DNA of 64,000 nt from an uncultured Saprospiraceae bacterium (GCA_937139495.1 CAKZQC010000025.1:248001-312000); one strand, 5' to 3'. Shown: positions 7,157 to 15,590, numbered from the stretch's first letter. Made by a program: numbers and translations. The notes: generated by a model from the letters alone, not told the origin.

Positions 7157-9370
7157 TTAATTGGCAGTATCTGACAAAAATTTAAGACGTATTAGCTCTA
7201 TTTCTTCTAGCGAAATATCGTCTTCTTTGAGAACACTGAATGCCAAATCTAAATCATCGGATTCTGCTTCCATGAAGTAGTCCATAATATCATCTTGTAC
7301 ATCTTCATCTACATTGTCTTCTATGTAGTAATCAATGGTCAATCGAGTACCCGAATTGACAATCATGTACATCTCGTGTAGCAAATCTTCCATTGATAAG
7401 CCCATGGTGTCGGCAATATCATCAAACGGAATCTTTTTGTCGATACTCTGTATCAACAAGACTTTGTTCTTTGATTTTTTGGCAACAGACTTGATGACAA
7501 TATCAACAGGACGTATGATGTCATTGTCTTCCACATAAGCAGCAATCGCTTTTATAAATTCACGACCATAGCGTCTAGCTTTACCTTCGCCTACGCCCTG
7601 TATCGTATTTTTCATCTCTTCGATAGTCAAGGGATAGCGAGTTGCCATTTCCTTGATAGAAGGCTCTTGGAATACTACAAAAGGAGGGACATCTTTCGCT
7701 TTCGCTACTTTTTTGCGTACCTGCATCAATACGTTGAATAGGGTTTCGTCTAGCACCGACGAGCTAGCAGCCTGTACCGCCGAAGCGACGGCTTCTGCCT
7801 CCTGAATGAAATCATGATTGAGTGCAATCATAAAGGAAGTTGGTTGCTCAATATATGCTTTCCCTTTTTCTGTTATTTTGATAATACCATAGGTCTCAAT
7901 ATCCTTGCGGATAAGATTATTCAGTAAAGCTTGACGCAAAATTGAATTCCAAAAATGTGGATCTTGATCTACTCCTTTGCCGTAGAGTGGCAAGGTGTCG
8001 TATTTGAAGTCGAGTAACGTTTTGGCTTTGCTACCAATCAAGAAATCAACAATTTCTTTGATATGGCAATTCTCATGTAGTTGCACCACCGATTGTAGTG
8101 CCAACGACACTTCGTTTTTCGCTTCCTTTTGTTCTTTAGGATACTTGCAATTGTCGCACATTTTGTTGGCAGAACAATGTTCGTCTTGGTATTCTTCGCC
8201 AAAATAATGGAGCAAGAATCGACGACGACAAGAGGAAGTTTCGGCATAAGCAATCATTTCCGATAGGAGTTGATTGCCCATTTCGCGCTCGGCAACAGGT
8301 TTGTCTCTTAGGAATTTTTCTAGTCTCAAAATATCCTTGTAGGAATAATAAGCGACACAGCTCCCGTTGAGTCCGTCTCTACCTGCACGTCCTGTTTCTT
8401 GATAGTAATTTTCGATACTTTTGGGAATGTCGTAGTGGATAACAAAACGCACATCTGGCTTGTCGATACCCATACCAAAAGCAATAGTTGCTACAATCAC
8501 GTCAATATCTTCCATCAAGAAACCATCTTGTGTATCGCTACGCAACTTGGCATCTAGTCCAGCATGATAAGGAGCTGCTCGTACACCGTTGACACTTAGT
8601 AGTTTGGCAATTTCTTCTGTTGATTTTCTGCTTTGTACATAGATAATACCTGATTTGCCACCAGTAGCCTTCACGTATTGCACAATATCTTTGAGTACCG
8701 CTTCTTTTTTGCCTTTTGGGCGAATCTCATAGTAGAGGTTATCTCTATTGAACGAAGATACAAACTCGTTGTATTCTTGCATTTTCAATGTCTTGATAAT
8801 GTCTAAACGCACCTTAGGCGTAGCCGTGGCGGTCAAGGCAATCATCGGAATATCTTTCTGCATCGCTTCTATCATGGAGCGAATGCGGCGGTACTCTGGG
8901 CGAAAATCGTGTCCCCATTCCGAGATACAGTGTGCTTCATCAATAGCGACAAACGAAATATCGTTTTCTGCAAAGAATAATAAGTTCTCTTGCTTGGTCA
9001 GTGTCTCTGGAGCAACATATAGTAGTTTGGTTTTGCCTGCTACTATATCTGCTTTGACATGCTTGATTTGAGCTCGTGTCAACGAAGAGTTGAGAAAGTG
9101 TGCCACACTATCCGACGAGGCATGAGAACGAATAGAATCTACTTGATTTTTCATCAAGGCAATGAGCGGAGAGATTACGATAGCCGTCCCCGGTAACATC
9201 ATGGCTGGTAGTTGGTAGCAGAGTGACTTACCTCCACCCGTAGGCATGATTACGAAAGTATCAGTTCCGTTAAGTATGCTTTTTACAACCTCTTCTTGTC
9301 TCCCTTTGAATTTATCAAACCCAAAGATTTTTTTGAGCGATTGCTTTATATTAATGTTTTCTGTTGTCAT
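7157..9370 (-). CDS. recQ: ATP-dependent DNA helicase RecQ
   Basis: A 737-residue superfamily 2 helicase. Walker A TGGGKS is at 44-49 and the DEAH box at 144-147 (followed by CISEWGHDFRPEYR, the RecQ aromatic-rich loop). The RecA-like domain 2 carries AYGMGIDKPDVR-like and QETGRAGRDG motifs. A RecQ zinc subdomain follows (CRRRFLLHYFGE then CSANKMCDNC), then the RQC winged helix and an HRDC domain (about 570-640). RecQ unwinds DNA 3'-5' in RecF-pathway recombination and fork repair. The protein is about 120 residues longer than E. coli RecQ because of an acidic C-terminal extension (about 640-737), a common arrangement in Bacteroidota. Confidence 0.96.
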   Translation of the reverse strand: MTTENINIKQSLKKIFGFDKFKGRQEEVVKSILNGTDTFVIMPTGGGKSLCYQLPAMMLPGTAIVISPLIALMKNQVDSIRSHASSDSVAHFLNSSLTRAQIKHVKADIVAGKTKLLYVAPETLTKQENLLFFAENDISFVAIDEAHCISEWGHDFRPEYRRIRSMIEAMQKDIPMIALTATATPKVRLDIIKTLKMQEYNEFVSSFNRDNLYYEIRPKGKKEAVLKDIVQYVKATGGKSGIIYVQSRKSTEEIAKLLSVNGVRAAPYHAGLDAKLRSDTQDGFLMEDIDVIVATIAFGMGIDKPDVRFVIHYDIPKSIENYYQETGRAGRDGLNGSCVAYYSYKDILRLEKFLRDKPVAEREMGNQLLSEMIAYAETSSCRRRFLLHYFGEEYQDEHCSANKMCDNCKYPKEQKEAKNEVSLALQSVVQLHENCHIKEIVDFLIGSKAKTLLDFKYDTLPLYGKGVDQDPHFWNSILRQALLNNLIRKDIETYGIIKITEKGKAYIEQPTSFMIALNHDFIQEAEAVASAVQAASSSVLDETLFNVLMQVRKKVAKAKDVPPFVVFQEPSIKEMATRYPLTIEEMKNTIQGVGEGKARRYGREFIKAIAAYVEDNDIIRPVDIVIKSVAKKSKNKVLLIQSIDKKIPFDDIADTMGLSMEDLLHEMYMIVNSGTRLTIDYYIEDNVDEDVQDDIMDYFMEAESDDLDLAFSVLKEDDISLEEIELIRLKFLSDTAN

Positions 9371-9570
9371 AACGTAGATTCATAGTGCTAATATTTGGAG
9401 CAGCAGCCGTTCGCCACCAAAATTCAAAAATAGCTACTATTAGTGTTAAATAGTAAGAAATTGAAAATACAACAAATGCCTTAGCTTTGCAAAAAAAAAA
9501 CCTAATTTTAAGAGATTTTAAAACATAGAACAACTGTTTTTTTTAAAACTACCTTACAAAATTAGAAAGC

Positions 9571-9867
9571 ATGATTATCAGAATCGTCAAAATGACCTTT
9601 CGAGAAGAGGAAGTCGCACCGTTTTTGGCAAAACTAGCGACTCGTCAAGATCGGATTCGAGCATTCGAAGGCTGTAGTTATTTGCAAGTATTGCAAGACA
9701 AACAGCACCCTAATATTATTTTCTCGCACAGTTATTGGATAGATGAAGCTGCACTGAACAAGTATAGAAACTCTGCATTTTTCAAAGAAACCTGGAAGTT
9801 TACTAAGCCTAAATTTTCAGCTCCTGCAGAGGCTTGGTCTTTGCAGAATCTAACCGAACTAAAATAA
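9571..9867 (+). CDS. ABM-domain protein (putative quinol monooxygenase)
   Basis: A 98-residue single-domain protein with the antibiotic-biosynthesis-monooxygenase (dimeric ferredoxin-like) pattern: an N-terminal strand IIRIVKMTF, a helix with ATRQDRIRAFEGC, a strand YLQVLQDK, then NIIFSHSYWIDEAALNKYRNS and a C-terminal FKETW segment. Family members include YgiN-type quinol monooxygenases and heme-degrading proteins, but many have no known activity. No cofactor site is recognisable. It precedes the triple-repeat secreted protein by 9 bp, so the two probably form an operon. Confidence 0.72.
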   Translation: MIIRIVKMTFREEEVAPFLAKLATRQDRIRAFEGCSYLQVLQDKQHPNIIFSHSYWIDEAALNKYRNSAFFKETWKFTKPKFSAPAEAWSLQNLTELK

Positions 9868-9876
9868 ATAACCATT

Positions 9877-10722
9877 ATGTACAAGCTAATACTAATAAGC
9901 CTGCTTTTTTCTTTCTCTACACAAGCCCAAGACGTTTGGCAAGATTATATTATAGGGAAACCCATGCCGGGGTTTGCAGAGTCAAGACAACAGGTTGCCC
10001 AAGAATGGGGCATCAAGTACCAAGCAATTTTTGCGGGTTGTGTCGTTGATGAGTCGATTGCTCAAAAGATGGAAACTTACAACAAAGAGAATGAAATCTA
10101 TTTTGAGAAAATAACAACACGTTATGGAGAGGGTTGGCAGCAGGTATTCAATCTGGAGGCGGCAATAGCTCGCACGCAAACTAAAAATGTGTTGGAAGGC
10201 AGATGGATTGATGTCATCACAGAGGAGCAGCCAGACACGGATTATTACGCCAAAAAAGGAAAACTTGCCAACCAGTGGGGGATTGATTACTTGCCCTTGT
10301 ATATCAACGAAACAAGTACGGTATCGGCAACTATGCAAGCTAAAATAGACAGTGGGGCTACTTATGTGCGTCATTTGGGAACCGTACTCGGCAATCAATG
10401 GCAAGCCTACTTCGATATGCAACTGGCACAATCGACACGTACCAACGAGAATGTAATGCAAGGAACATGGGACGAATATTTGCTAGAAAAAGTCGATGAG
10501 TCTTATTATCAACGCAAAAAACAAGTGCTTGCCAATTGGGGAGTAGCTTATGAGCCGCATTTTGTGCATTGCTGCAAAGGCAAGAACAAAAAAATGAAAA
10601 ATGGTGGCTATGCTGAAAAATCTGCCGCTTTTGAGGCACAAATGAAAAAAGTATATGGCGACAATTGGAAGCAGTACCTACATATTGCGATACAAAAAGA
10701 GCTAAAAACTATCATCAAGTAA
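9877..10722 (+). CDS. secreted protein made of three about 88-residue repeats, unknown function
   Basis: A 281-residue protein with a signal peptide ending TQAQ (residue 18). The whole mature part consists of three tandem units starting at Trp21, Trp110 and Trp198. Each unit has an opening W-x2-Y/V, a central (L/V)A-x2-WG(I/V)-x-Y (44-48, 134-138 and 221-225), and a closing G-x-x-W (Trp87, Trp175 and Trp264), so the spacing is constant at 87-90 residues. The third unit also holds a CCKGKNKK stretch. I do not recognise the family. The regular tryptophans suggest a structural or binding repeat acting outside the cytoplasm. It follows the ABM protein gene by 9 bp and ends at a perfect terminator. 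Confidence 0.75.
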   Translation: MYKLILISLLFSFSTQAQDVWQDYIIGKPMPGFAESRQQVAQEWGIKYQAIFAGCVVDESIAQKMETYNKENEIYFEKITTRYGEGWQQVFNLEAAIARTQTKNVLEGRWIDVITEEQPDTDYYAKKGKLANQWGIDYLPLYINETSTVSATMQAKIDSGATYVRHLGTVLGNQWQAYFDMQLAQSTRTNENVMQGTWDEYLLEKVDESYYQRKKQVLANWGVAYEPHFVHCCKGKNKKMKNGGYAEKSAAFEAQMKKVYGDNWKQYLHIAIQKELKTIIK

Positions 10723-10725
10723 CAA

Positions 10726-10771
10726 AATAAAGAGCGTCCTTTTCTACTAGTAGAAAAGGACGCTCTTTATT
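10726..10771. terminator. perfect palindromic terminator
   Basis: A 46-bp perfect inverted repeat centred on ACTAGT (core arm AAAGAGCGTCCTTTTCTA) with A and T tracts follows the triple-repeat protein gene. It directly precedes a dispersed repeat copy. Confidence 0.85.
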
Positions 10772-10780
10772 CCTTCATTA

Positions 10781-10930
10781 GAAACCTGCTCTTAATGAGA
10801 TATAGAGAAATATTGATAAAGGCAATAGAAAGCTATTGCAGGTACTCTAATTTCTAGTATCTAACAACAAAGCAGCATGTCTAACCTTTATCCTTTTCTT
10901 AAAAATAGCGCTAGCTAAACAGTGTATGTT
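10781..10930 (+). repeat. dispersed intergenic repeat, copy A
   Basis: About 150 bp aligning along most of its length with 19032-19182 and partly with 34667-34790. Shared blocks are the opening GAAAC..CTCTTA, GAAAGCTATTG, CTAACTTCTAG-like, and the closing CGCTAGCTAAA. The ends carry a short inverted repeat (AGAAAC at 10780 and GTTTCT ending 10933). No reading frame is conserved between copies. It lies between two convergent transcription units. Confidence 0.65.
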
Positions 10931-10943
10931 TCTACGTTATTTT

Positions 10944-11222
10944 TTAGTTGCCACCTACTGATTTACCAGCGTCTTGGATAGCTTCACTTGCTCCTTGGAT
11001 AGCACCGCTAGCGTCTTTGACTTCGTTGGCAGCGTTTTCTACTTCGTTAGCTGCTTTCTCTACATCGTTGCGAGCATCTACTGGCTGAGGGCCAGGAGTA
11101 GTATTCGTTACGGTATTGGTTGTAGTTGGTTCTACCTCTGGTTTGACAGGTGCGTCACTATTGCAAGCTACTAAGAATCCTGTAAGAGCTAAAGCGAGGA
11201 GAGTGTTTTTTACTAATTTCAT
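10944..11222 (-). CDS. small lipoprotein with heptad repeats
   Basis: A 92-residue lipoprotein: signal with lipobox LVAC (Cys20), a Thr/Pro-rich linker (about 23-48), then five consecutive seven-residue units (KAANEVE, NAANEVK, DASGAIQ, GASEAIQ, DAGKSVG). These form an Ala-rich amphipathic helix. The layout recalls entericidin-like and other small Ala-rich lipoproteins that coat or space the envelope, but no family is firmly recognised. A similar gene with 11-residue units lies just upstream (11389-11637), so the two are probably related. Confidence 0.7.
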   Translation of the reverse strand: MKLVKNTLLALALTGFLVACNSDAPVKPEVEPTTTNTVTNTTPGPQPVDARNDVEKAANEVENAANEVKDASGAIQGASEAIQDAGKSVGGN

Positions 11223-11315
11223 GATGGTTTGTTTTATTATGATAGCAATCTGCTAATCAAGTTATTTGATAAATATTTCTAATAATAAAGAGCGGCTAAG
11301 GCTAGTCGTAGGCTC

Positions 11316-11353
11316 AAAAAAAGAGTACCTATGCCCTAAAGCACAGATACTCT
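11316..11353 (-). terminator. terminator after the 82-residue lipoprotein gene
   Basis: An imperfect 13-bp stem (11322-11334 with 11341-11353, with one mismatch and a wobble pair) is followed on the minus strand by a T tract at 11321-11316. Confidence 0.6.
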
Positions 11354-11388
11354 ACTCTTATTTTCTACTAGAAAAAAGAAGCTATTGT

Positions 11389-11637
11389 CTAGTGTTCGTG
11401 TTCTACAGTTTCTTCAACTTTAGCACCTGCATCTTCTACAGTTTCTTCCACTGCAGCACCTGCATCTTGTGCACCTTCTTCAATTGTTGCACCTGCATCT
11501 TCTACAGTTTTTTCGATGTTCTCACCAGCGTTATCCAATGATTCTCCAGCTTTTTCTGCTGGTCCGTCATTGTTGTCACAAGCGATCAACATTCCTACTG
11601 CCATAAATACAACCAATAAGTTCTTTAGCGTTTTCAT
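11389..11637 (-). CDS. small lipoprotein with 11-residue repeats
   Basis: An 82-residue lipoprotein: lipobox LIAC (Cys20), then an acidic helix made of four 11-residue units of the form (D/N)AGxx(I/V)Exx(V/A)(E/Q) (NAGENIEKTVE, DAGATIEEGAQ, DAGAAVEETVE, DAGAKVEETVE), ending VEHEH. Eleven-residue periodicity is typical of long surface-bound amphipathic helices such as LEA-like and apolipoprotein-like proteins. The units are also 33-bp tandem repeats in the DNA. Function is unknown; an envelope-stress or spacer role is only a guess. It has its own terminator. Confidence 0.7.
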   Translation of the reverse strand: MKTLKNLLVVFMAVGMLIACDNNDGPAEKAGESLDNAGENIEKTVEDAGATIEEGAQDAGAAVEETVEDAGAKVEETVEHEH

Positions 11638-11715
11638 AATCTCTATTTGTTAAAAGTAATTAAGTAAAAAAAATAATTTGACTAAAAGTAGTCTATCCTA
11701 AATCTTGAAAAATAA

Positions 11716-12132
11716 TTAATTGATAGGGCAATCACTTGCAATCCGATTTTGCAATTCGGTTGCAGCATCACCTATTTGTTTGTCATCTGCTCCACTGCCC
11801 AATACATTGGCCATGTAAGCATAACTTCCATCAGCCCCCATACAGCTTTTGACACTAGCTACACGTTCCGACTTTTCAGCTCCTTTTGCATTTTTGACAC
11901 AGTCACAAACTTGCTTAATAATAGCATCTGTTACATAGCTTCCTTTTACGGTGCTAGTTGTAGCAGTTGTGGAGGTATTATTATCAGTTGGTTCTGTTGT
12001 TTCTGGAGTCGTTCCAGAAGTGGTTGCCTCCGTTTGAGACGTCGTATTAACATCGTTTGTGTCCGATGGTTTATTTTCGCCACAACTTTGTAGTACAAAA
12101 ATAATTAAAAACAACATAAATATACTTTTCAT
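11716..12132 (-). CDS. lipoprotein with Thr-rich linker and small Cys domain
   Basis: A 138-residue lipoprotein: hydrophobic signal with lipobox LQSC (Cys17), a long low-complexity Thr/Glu/Pro linker (about 22-62), then a compact domain of about 75 residues holding CDCVKNAKG, KSCMGADG and a C-terminal Cys near the end. The four Cys may form two disulfides in the periplasm. I do not recognise the family. It is third in a run of small minus-strand lipoprotein genes, each with its own signal and no overlap. Confidence 0.65.
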   Translation of the reverse strand: MKSIFMLFLIIFVLQSCGENKPSDTNDVNTTSQTEATTSGTTPETTEPTDNNTSTTATTSTVKGSYVTDAIIKQVCDCVKNAKGAEKSERVASVKSCMGADGSYAYMANVLGSGADDKQIGDAATELQNRIASDCPIN

Positions 12133-12464
12133 AGCAATTATTAGTATTTATTAGACAAAATTTAAGTACAATTAGTTCTGTATCCAGTTTGTCTAGGGCT
12201 TCAAAATTTGTTTTTGTCAAGCTTAGTTACCCGCAAAAGCTAAAAAAAGTGAACTTTTTAGAGTCTAAATCACTTATATAGTCGCTGATTCGGAGGGCGA
12301 AAATACTAAGAACTTGTTTAAAATTATAGTTTTTGAGAGTATCAAAAAAAAAATGAAGCCTCTTTTTCTTGTTTTATGCAAAAAAGCATAGTTTTCGACT
12401 TCCATAGACCCTTTTTGAGACTGACATACTCTATATTATTTTAGAGATGATAACCAATATAATC
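12133..12464. other. intergenic region upstream of smpB
   Basis: About 330 AT-rich bases between the divergent lipoprotein and smpB genes. A small hairpin TATGC / GCATA (about 12375-12390) and a poly-A tract are visible. No reading frame, tRNA or clear TAnnTTTG promoter was found. Confidence 0.4.
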
Positions 12465-12917
12465 ATGAAAACACTAGAAATAGTAAATAAAAAAGCAAAA
12501 TTTGAATATCATTTTTTGTACACTATTGATGCAGGCGTTATGCTGCAAGGTACCGAAATAAAATCTATCCGAGCGGGCAAAGCTAACTTAAGTGATGCTT
12601 ATTGTGTCATCAAGTCGGGAGAGTTGTATATCAATAACATGCACATTAGTGAGTACAAATATGGTACGTACAATAATCATATCCCCAAGCGCCCGCGCAA
12701 AATGCTGGTGACTAAGATTGAACTCAAAAAACTGCATGCCAAAGTCAAAGAACAAGGAAATTCTATTATTCCTTATCGTTTGTATATCAATGAAAAAGGA
12801 CTAGCCAAAATAGAAATTGCATTGGCGAAGGGTAAAAAATCTTTCGATAAGCGCGATTCGCTCAAGGAGCGAGATGCAAAACGTAGCTTGGATAGAATTC
12901 GTAAAGATTATAAATAA
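12465..12917 (+). CDS. smpB: SsrA-binding protein SmpB
   Basis: A 150-residue protein matching SmpB from end to end: an N-terminal NKKAKFEYHFLYTIDAGVML, then LQGTEIKSIRAGKANLSDAY, YINNMHISEYKYGTYNNH, and a basic tail KKSFDKRDSLKERDAKRSL that folds in the ribosomal A site. SmpB carries tmRNA to stalled ribosomes in trans-translation. A more upstream ATG at 12447 would add six residues; the one at 12465 gives the usual family start. The VanX-type gene begins 5 bp after its stop, so the two are cotranscribed. Confidence 0.95.
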   Translation: MKTLEIVNKKAKFEYHFLYTIDAGVMLQGTEIKSIRAGKANLSDAYCVIKSGELYINNMHISEYKYGTYNNHIPKRPRKMLVTKIELKKLHAKVKEQGNSIIPYRLYINEKGLAKIEIALAKGKKSFDKRDSLKERDAKRSLDRIRKDYK

Positions 12918-12922
12918 CAGTG

Positions 12923-13771
12923 ATGTTGTCTAATTGTATAAAGTATAGCAGCAGTTGGGTGCTGATAGTGCTATTTGCCATGAGCTGCCAAAGCGATAAA
13001 GCTCCAATTTCCTCAAAAACCATAGCCGAAGTACCTGCGGATACCTCGAAAATGATGCTACTAGAGGGGGCGAAGGATACTGCCGTCTCAGTCAATAAGA
13101 CGGATAGTGTGGTGCTTGTTGTGGACACGCCTCAAATCAAAAATATTGCTACCGCTCCACCCATATCAAAAGTAACTGTAGTAGATTATGATTTGCCTGC
13201 GTTAGCGATACTAGACAAACTGCCCGATACGGCTTGGGTAGATTTGGAGCAGCTCGACAGCACGCTCATTATGGACATTCGTTATGCAACTACCAATAAT
13301 TTTATGGAGCTGCAAGTATATGACTGTGCCAAGTGCTACACGAGAGCCAAAACCGCTAAAGCTGTCTTGAAAATACAGGCGGCACTATCTCAACAGGGGT
13401 TAGGTCTCAAGATGTTCGATTGTTATCGACCAGGTCCTGCTCAATACAAGCTGTGGCAAAAAATGCCCGATAAACGCTACGTAGCACCGCCCGAAAAAGG
13501 GTCGGTACACAGTAGAGGTGGAGCATTGGATTTGACCATAGTCGTGCTACAAACAGGGCAAGAATTGGAAATGGGGACTCCTTATGACTACTTCGGTCGA
13601 GAAGCCTACTGGAGCTACACCAAGCACCCCGAGAACGTCAATAACAATAGAAAACTATTGCGTAGCACTATGGAAGCCTACGGATTTAAGATAACTACGA
13701 CCGAATGGTGGCACTATTCGTACCGACGAGCTTGGTACAAACTCTCTAATATGGAGTGGGATTGTGAGTAG
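12923..13771 (+). CDS. VanX-type D-alanyl-D-alanine dipeptidase lipoprotein
   Basis: A 282-residue lipoprotein with lipobox AMSC (Cys22), a linker of about 80 residues and a peptidase M15D domain (about 100-280). Zinc ligands are His196 and Asp203 in SVHSRGGALDLT and His264 in EWWH, with Glu261 as the likely general base and Arg169 in DCYRP as the substrate residue. The family cleaves D-Ala-D-Ala or related dipeptides. An envelope-anchored form like this more probably serves wall-peptide recycling than vancomycin resistance, since no vanH/vanA partner is near. An alternative GTG start lies 3 bp upstream of the ATG used. Confidence 0.88.
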   Translation: MLSNCIKYSSSWVLIVLFAMSCQSDKAPISSKTIAEVPADTSKMMLLEGAKDTAVSVNKTDSVVLVVDTPQIKNIATAPPISKVTVVDYDLPALAILDKLPDTAWVDLEQLDSTLIMDIRYATTNNFMELQVYDCAKCYTRAKTAKAVLKIQAALSQQGLGLKMFDCYRPGPAQYKLWQKMPDKRYVAPPEKGSVHSRGGALDLTIVVLQTGQELEMGTPYDYFGREAYWSYTKHPENVNNNRKLLRSTMEAYGFKITTTEWWHYSYRRAWYKLSNMEWDCE

Positions 13772-14096
13772 CAGGATAGAGACTCTTGTTAAAAATATGG
13801 TAAAATAATAGCCCTTAATGTACTTTAGGAATCCTTTTTGCAAACGGTCATTTGTGTTAAACTCATTTGCCTAAGGGTAATATTTTCAAACCATCTTTGT
13901 ACCTTTGTATTGGAGTGATGCACAAGGTATTGCTACACCAAAGAAAAAACTGTAGTCTATTTTAGAGAAGTTGTTTAAGAAATTCACTTCATTGACAAAT
14001 GAAATGTCTTTTTCGCTACTCATCGCAAAAAATGCTATCATTTCTCCACAAATTGAATTTTTAAACAACTTCGGAATCAATAAACTGATAATCATC
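13772..14096. other. intergenic region, possible promoter and long leader
   Basis: About 325 bp precede the duplicated Cys/His protein gene. A TACCTTTG at 13900-13907 fits the -7 consensus, but I see no TTG at the standard distance. An in-frame ATG at 13971 would extend the downstream protein by 42 residues without signal-peptide character, so this stretch is taken as leader. Confidence 0.4.
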
Positions 14097-14702
14097 ATGA
14101 ATGTAAAAACATTAAACTTAAAATATGTACTTTGTTGCTGCCTCGCTTTGTTTTTGTGTAGTAACAGTACTTTTGCACAGAAGAAAACTAAAAAAGAGAA
14201 ACCCAAAAAGGAGCAAAGTGTCAAACCTGCTTCTAGCAAAGCGAACTCTCCCGCAGCCGTAGCGGTACAATTGAGCGGTATGAGTAGAGAAGAGAAAAAT
14301 ACCATGACTCGTTGTCCATTGCATGGCAAACACATGGAACTCAGTGATAATTATCGTGCAGATGCCTCTGATTATACGACGGCAGAAGGTTATCCGTTTG
14401 CGTATCAACTCAATTACCGCCGTTATTGCAAGGTATGCACCAAGGTCATGAACAAGGACGAAAAACAATATTCTGAAAAAGTGAAGGCTAGAAATGGGAA
14501 AGGAGCTACTTTTGAGCGTTGCGAAGTGCATAATGCTCAATTGAATAACAATCCTGATTATGATCCTCAAAACAAGGAGGGTAACCCCAATATGCAAGAA
14601 ATGCCGCACGCTAGACAATATCATTATAGCACGTATTGCAAGATTTGTACGAAAGTAAATCGCATACAAGAAAAAACAGAACAGAAAGCAGAGGGTAAAT
14701 AG
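14097..14702 (+). CDS. secreted protein with duplicated Cys/His motif
   Basis: A 201-residue protein with a signal peptide (Cys-rich hydrophobic core, ending FAQ), a Lys-rich linker, then two copies of one module. Copy 1 has RCPLHGKHM and, 40 residues later, YCKVCTKV; copy 2 has RCEVHNAQL and YCKICTKV. Each therefore offers C-x2-H and C-x2-C, a plausible zinc or iron site. I do not recognise the family. The start at 14097 is chosen because it gives a clean signal peptide. The gene has its own terminator and no close operon partner. Confidence 0.72.
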   Translation: MNVKTLNLKYVLCCCLALFLCSNSTFAQKKTKKEKPKKEQSVKPASSKANSPAAVAVQLSGMSREEKNTMTRCPLHGKHMELSDNYRADASDYTTAEGYPFAYQLNYRRYCKVCTKVMNKDEKQYSEKVKARNGKGATFERCEVHNAQLNNNPDYDPQNKEGNPNMQEMPHARQYHYSTYCKICTKVNRIQEKTEQKAEGK

Positions 14703-14732
14703 TTTTTTTTTGAGAAATTATGGCTGCTTACG

Positions 14733-14772
14733 AAGCTGATAAAAGGGTTTTGCTCTTTTATCAGCTTTTTTT
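14733..14772 (+). terminator. rho-independent terminator
   Basis: A 13-bp stem AAGCTGATAAAAG / CTTTTATCAGCTT is followed by a T tract, 30 bp after the duplicated Cys/His protein gene. Confidence 0.8.
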
Positions 14773-14853
14773 ATTAGTATTGTAATAATGTCTATTGGAC
14801 GCTTAATTTTGATTGAATAATAACAAAAAATCCTTCTTAAAACTAAATACACT

Positions 14854-15510
14854 ATGACACTTATTTATATCGGTTTGTTTTTGGCGGCAGTAGGCATCGG
14901 ACTTTATTTCGGAGCCAAAGCCCTCAAAAATGTACAACCAACAGATGATGAAGTCGATCAAGATCTCAAAGAATTGAAAACAAAAGTAGCTCCCTATCGT
15001 GGCGGTTTTATACCTTGGACAAGCGAAATTTCGACCAACGAAATCAATCAAATATTGACAAAAGATAATGCTCGTCAAGGCGATGGTGTCTTTTTGTCGA
15101 GCAACAATGACCCAATCTTTGCGTATGCTTACAAGAACTATATTGGACCGGGCAAAAATGCCGTCATCTATATTATCAATGCCGAGCATGAGTATATTTT
15201 CAGAATTACCAACAAGGGAACTGAAATAACACTTGATGGCGAAAAGAAAGGCCTGATTAGAGAGAATGGTAAATTGTACGACCTCAAAAACGACGAAATA
15301 GCTTCCGTCAAGCGCAATACCATGAGCAATATCAACAAAATTTATATTGGAGAAGAGGAAGTCGCCAAAATAGCGCTCCCTGATAGTTTGAGTGCGCAAG
15401 CACAAGCGTTGGAGGTAACCAAACTGGATATACAACCACTCGAACAATCAATTGTTGAAACGTTTACGGTGTACGAATTGGTCAACGCACTGACTGAGCG
15501 CGAAGGTTAA
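14854..15510 (+). CDS. single-pass membrane protein of unknown function
   Basis: A 218-residue protein with one N-terminal membrane helix (about 3-21) and a hydrophilic domain of about 190 residues. The domain has a short helical part (DDEVDQDLKELKTKV) followed by beta-rich sequence including NAVIYIINAEHEYIFRI and IYIGEEEVAKIALP. The beta part vaguely resembles scramblase/LURP-like folds, but not well enough to name. An overlapping minus-strand ORF (14803-15447) is rejected because this frame has normal charge pattern and a membrane anchor. It stands alone and ends before an inverted repeat and a shared terminator. Confidence 0.65.
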   Translation: MTLIYIGLFLAAVGIGLYFGAKALKNVQPTDDEVDQDLKELKTKVAPYRGGFIPWTSEISTNEINQILTKDNARQGDGVFLSSNNDPIFAYAYKNYIGPGKNAVIYIINAEHEYIFRITNKGTEITLDGEKKGLIRENGKLYDLKNDEIASVKRNTMSNINKIYIGEEEVAKIALPDSLSAQAQALEVTKLDIQPLEQSIVETFTVYELVNALTEREG

Positions 15511-15521
15511 AAAAACTAAAT

Positions 15522-15590
15522 AGGTGGACACAAATAATGGGTGTTTAAAAATTACAGCTTTGAAATACCTTATTATTTCTGTCCACTTAC
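15522..15590. repeat. imperfect inverted repeat, about 70 bp
   Basis: Arms at 15522-15543 and 15567-15590 share AGTGGACA..AAATAAT..GGT with few mismatches. The first arm, reverse complemented, contains TTATTTGTGTCCACCTA, which also occurs at 5438-5454 with one change. It has the size and form of a small palindromic intergenic element. Confidence 0.5.

Noticed and set aside
11400..11520. Tandem 33-bp repeats that might suggest a CRISPR-like array
   Set aside because: The repeats are directly adjacent without spacers and encode the 11-residue units of a lipoprotein.
14803..15447. 214-codon minus-strand ORF
   Set aside because: It overlaps the plus-strand gene at 14854-15510, which has a membrane anchor and normal charge pattern; the minus frame is Phe/Ile/Cys-rich like a shadow.
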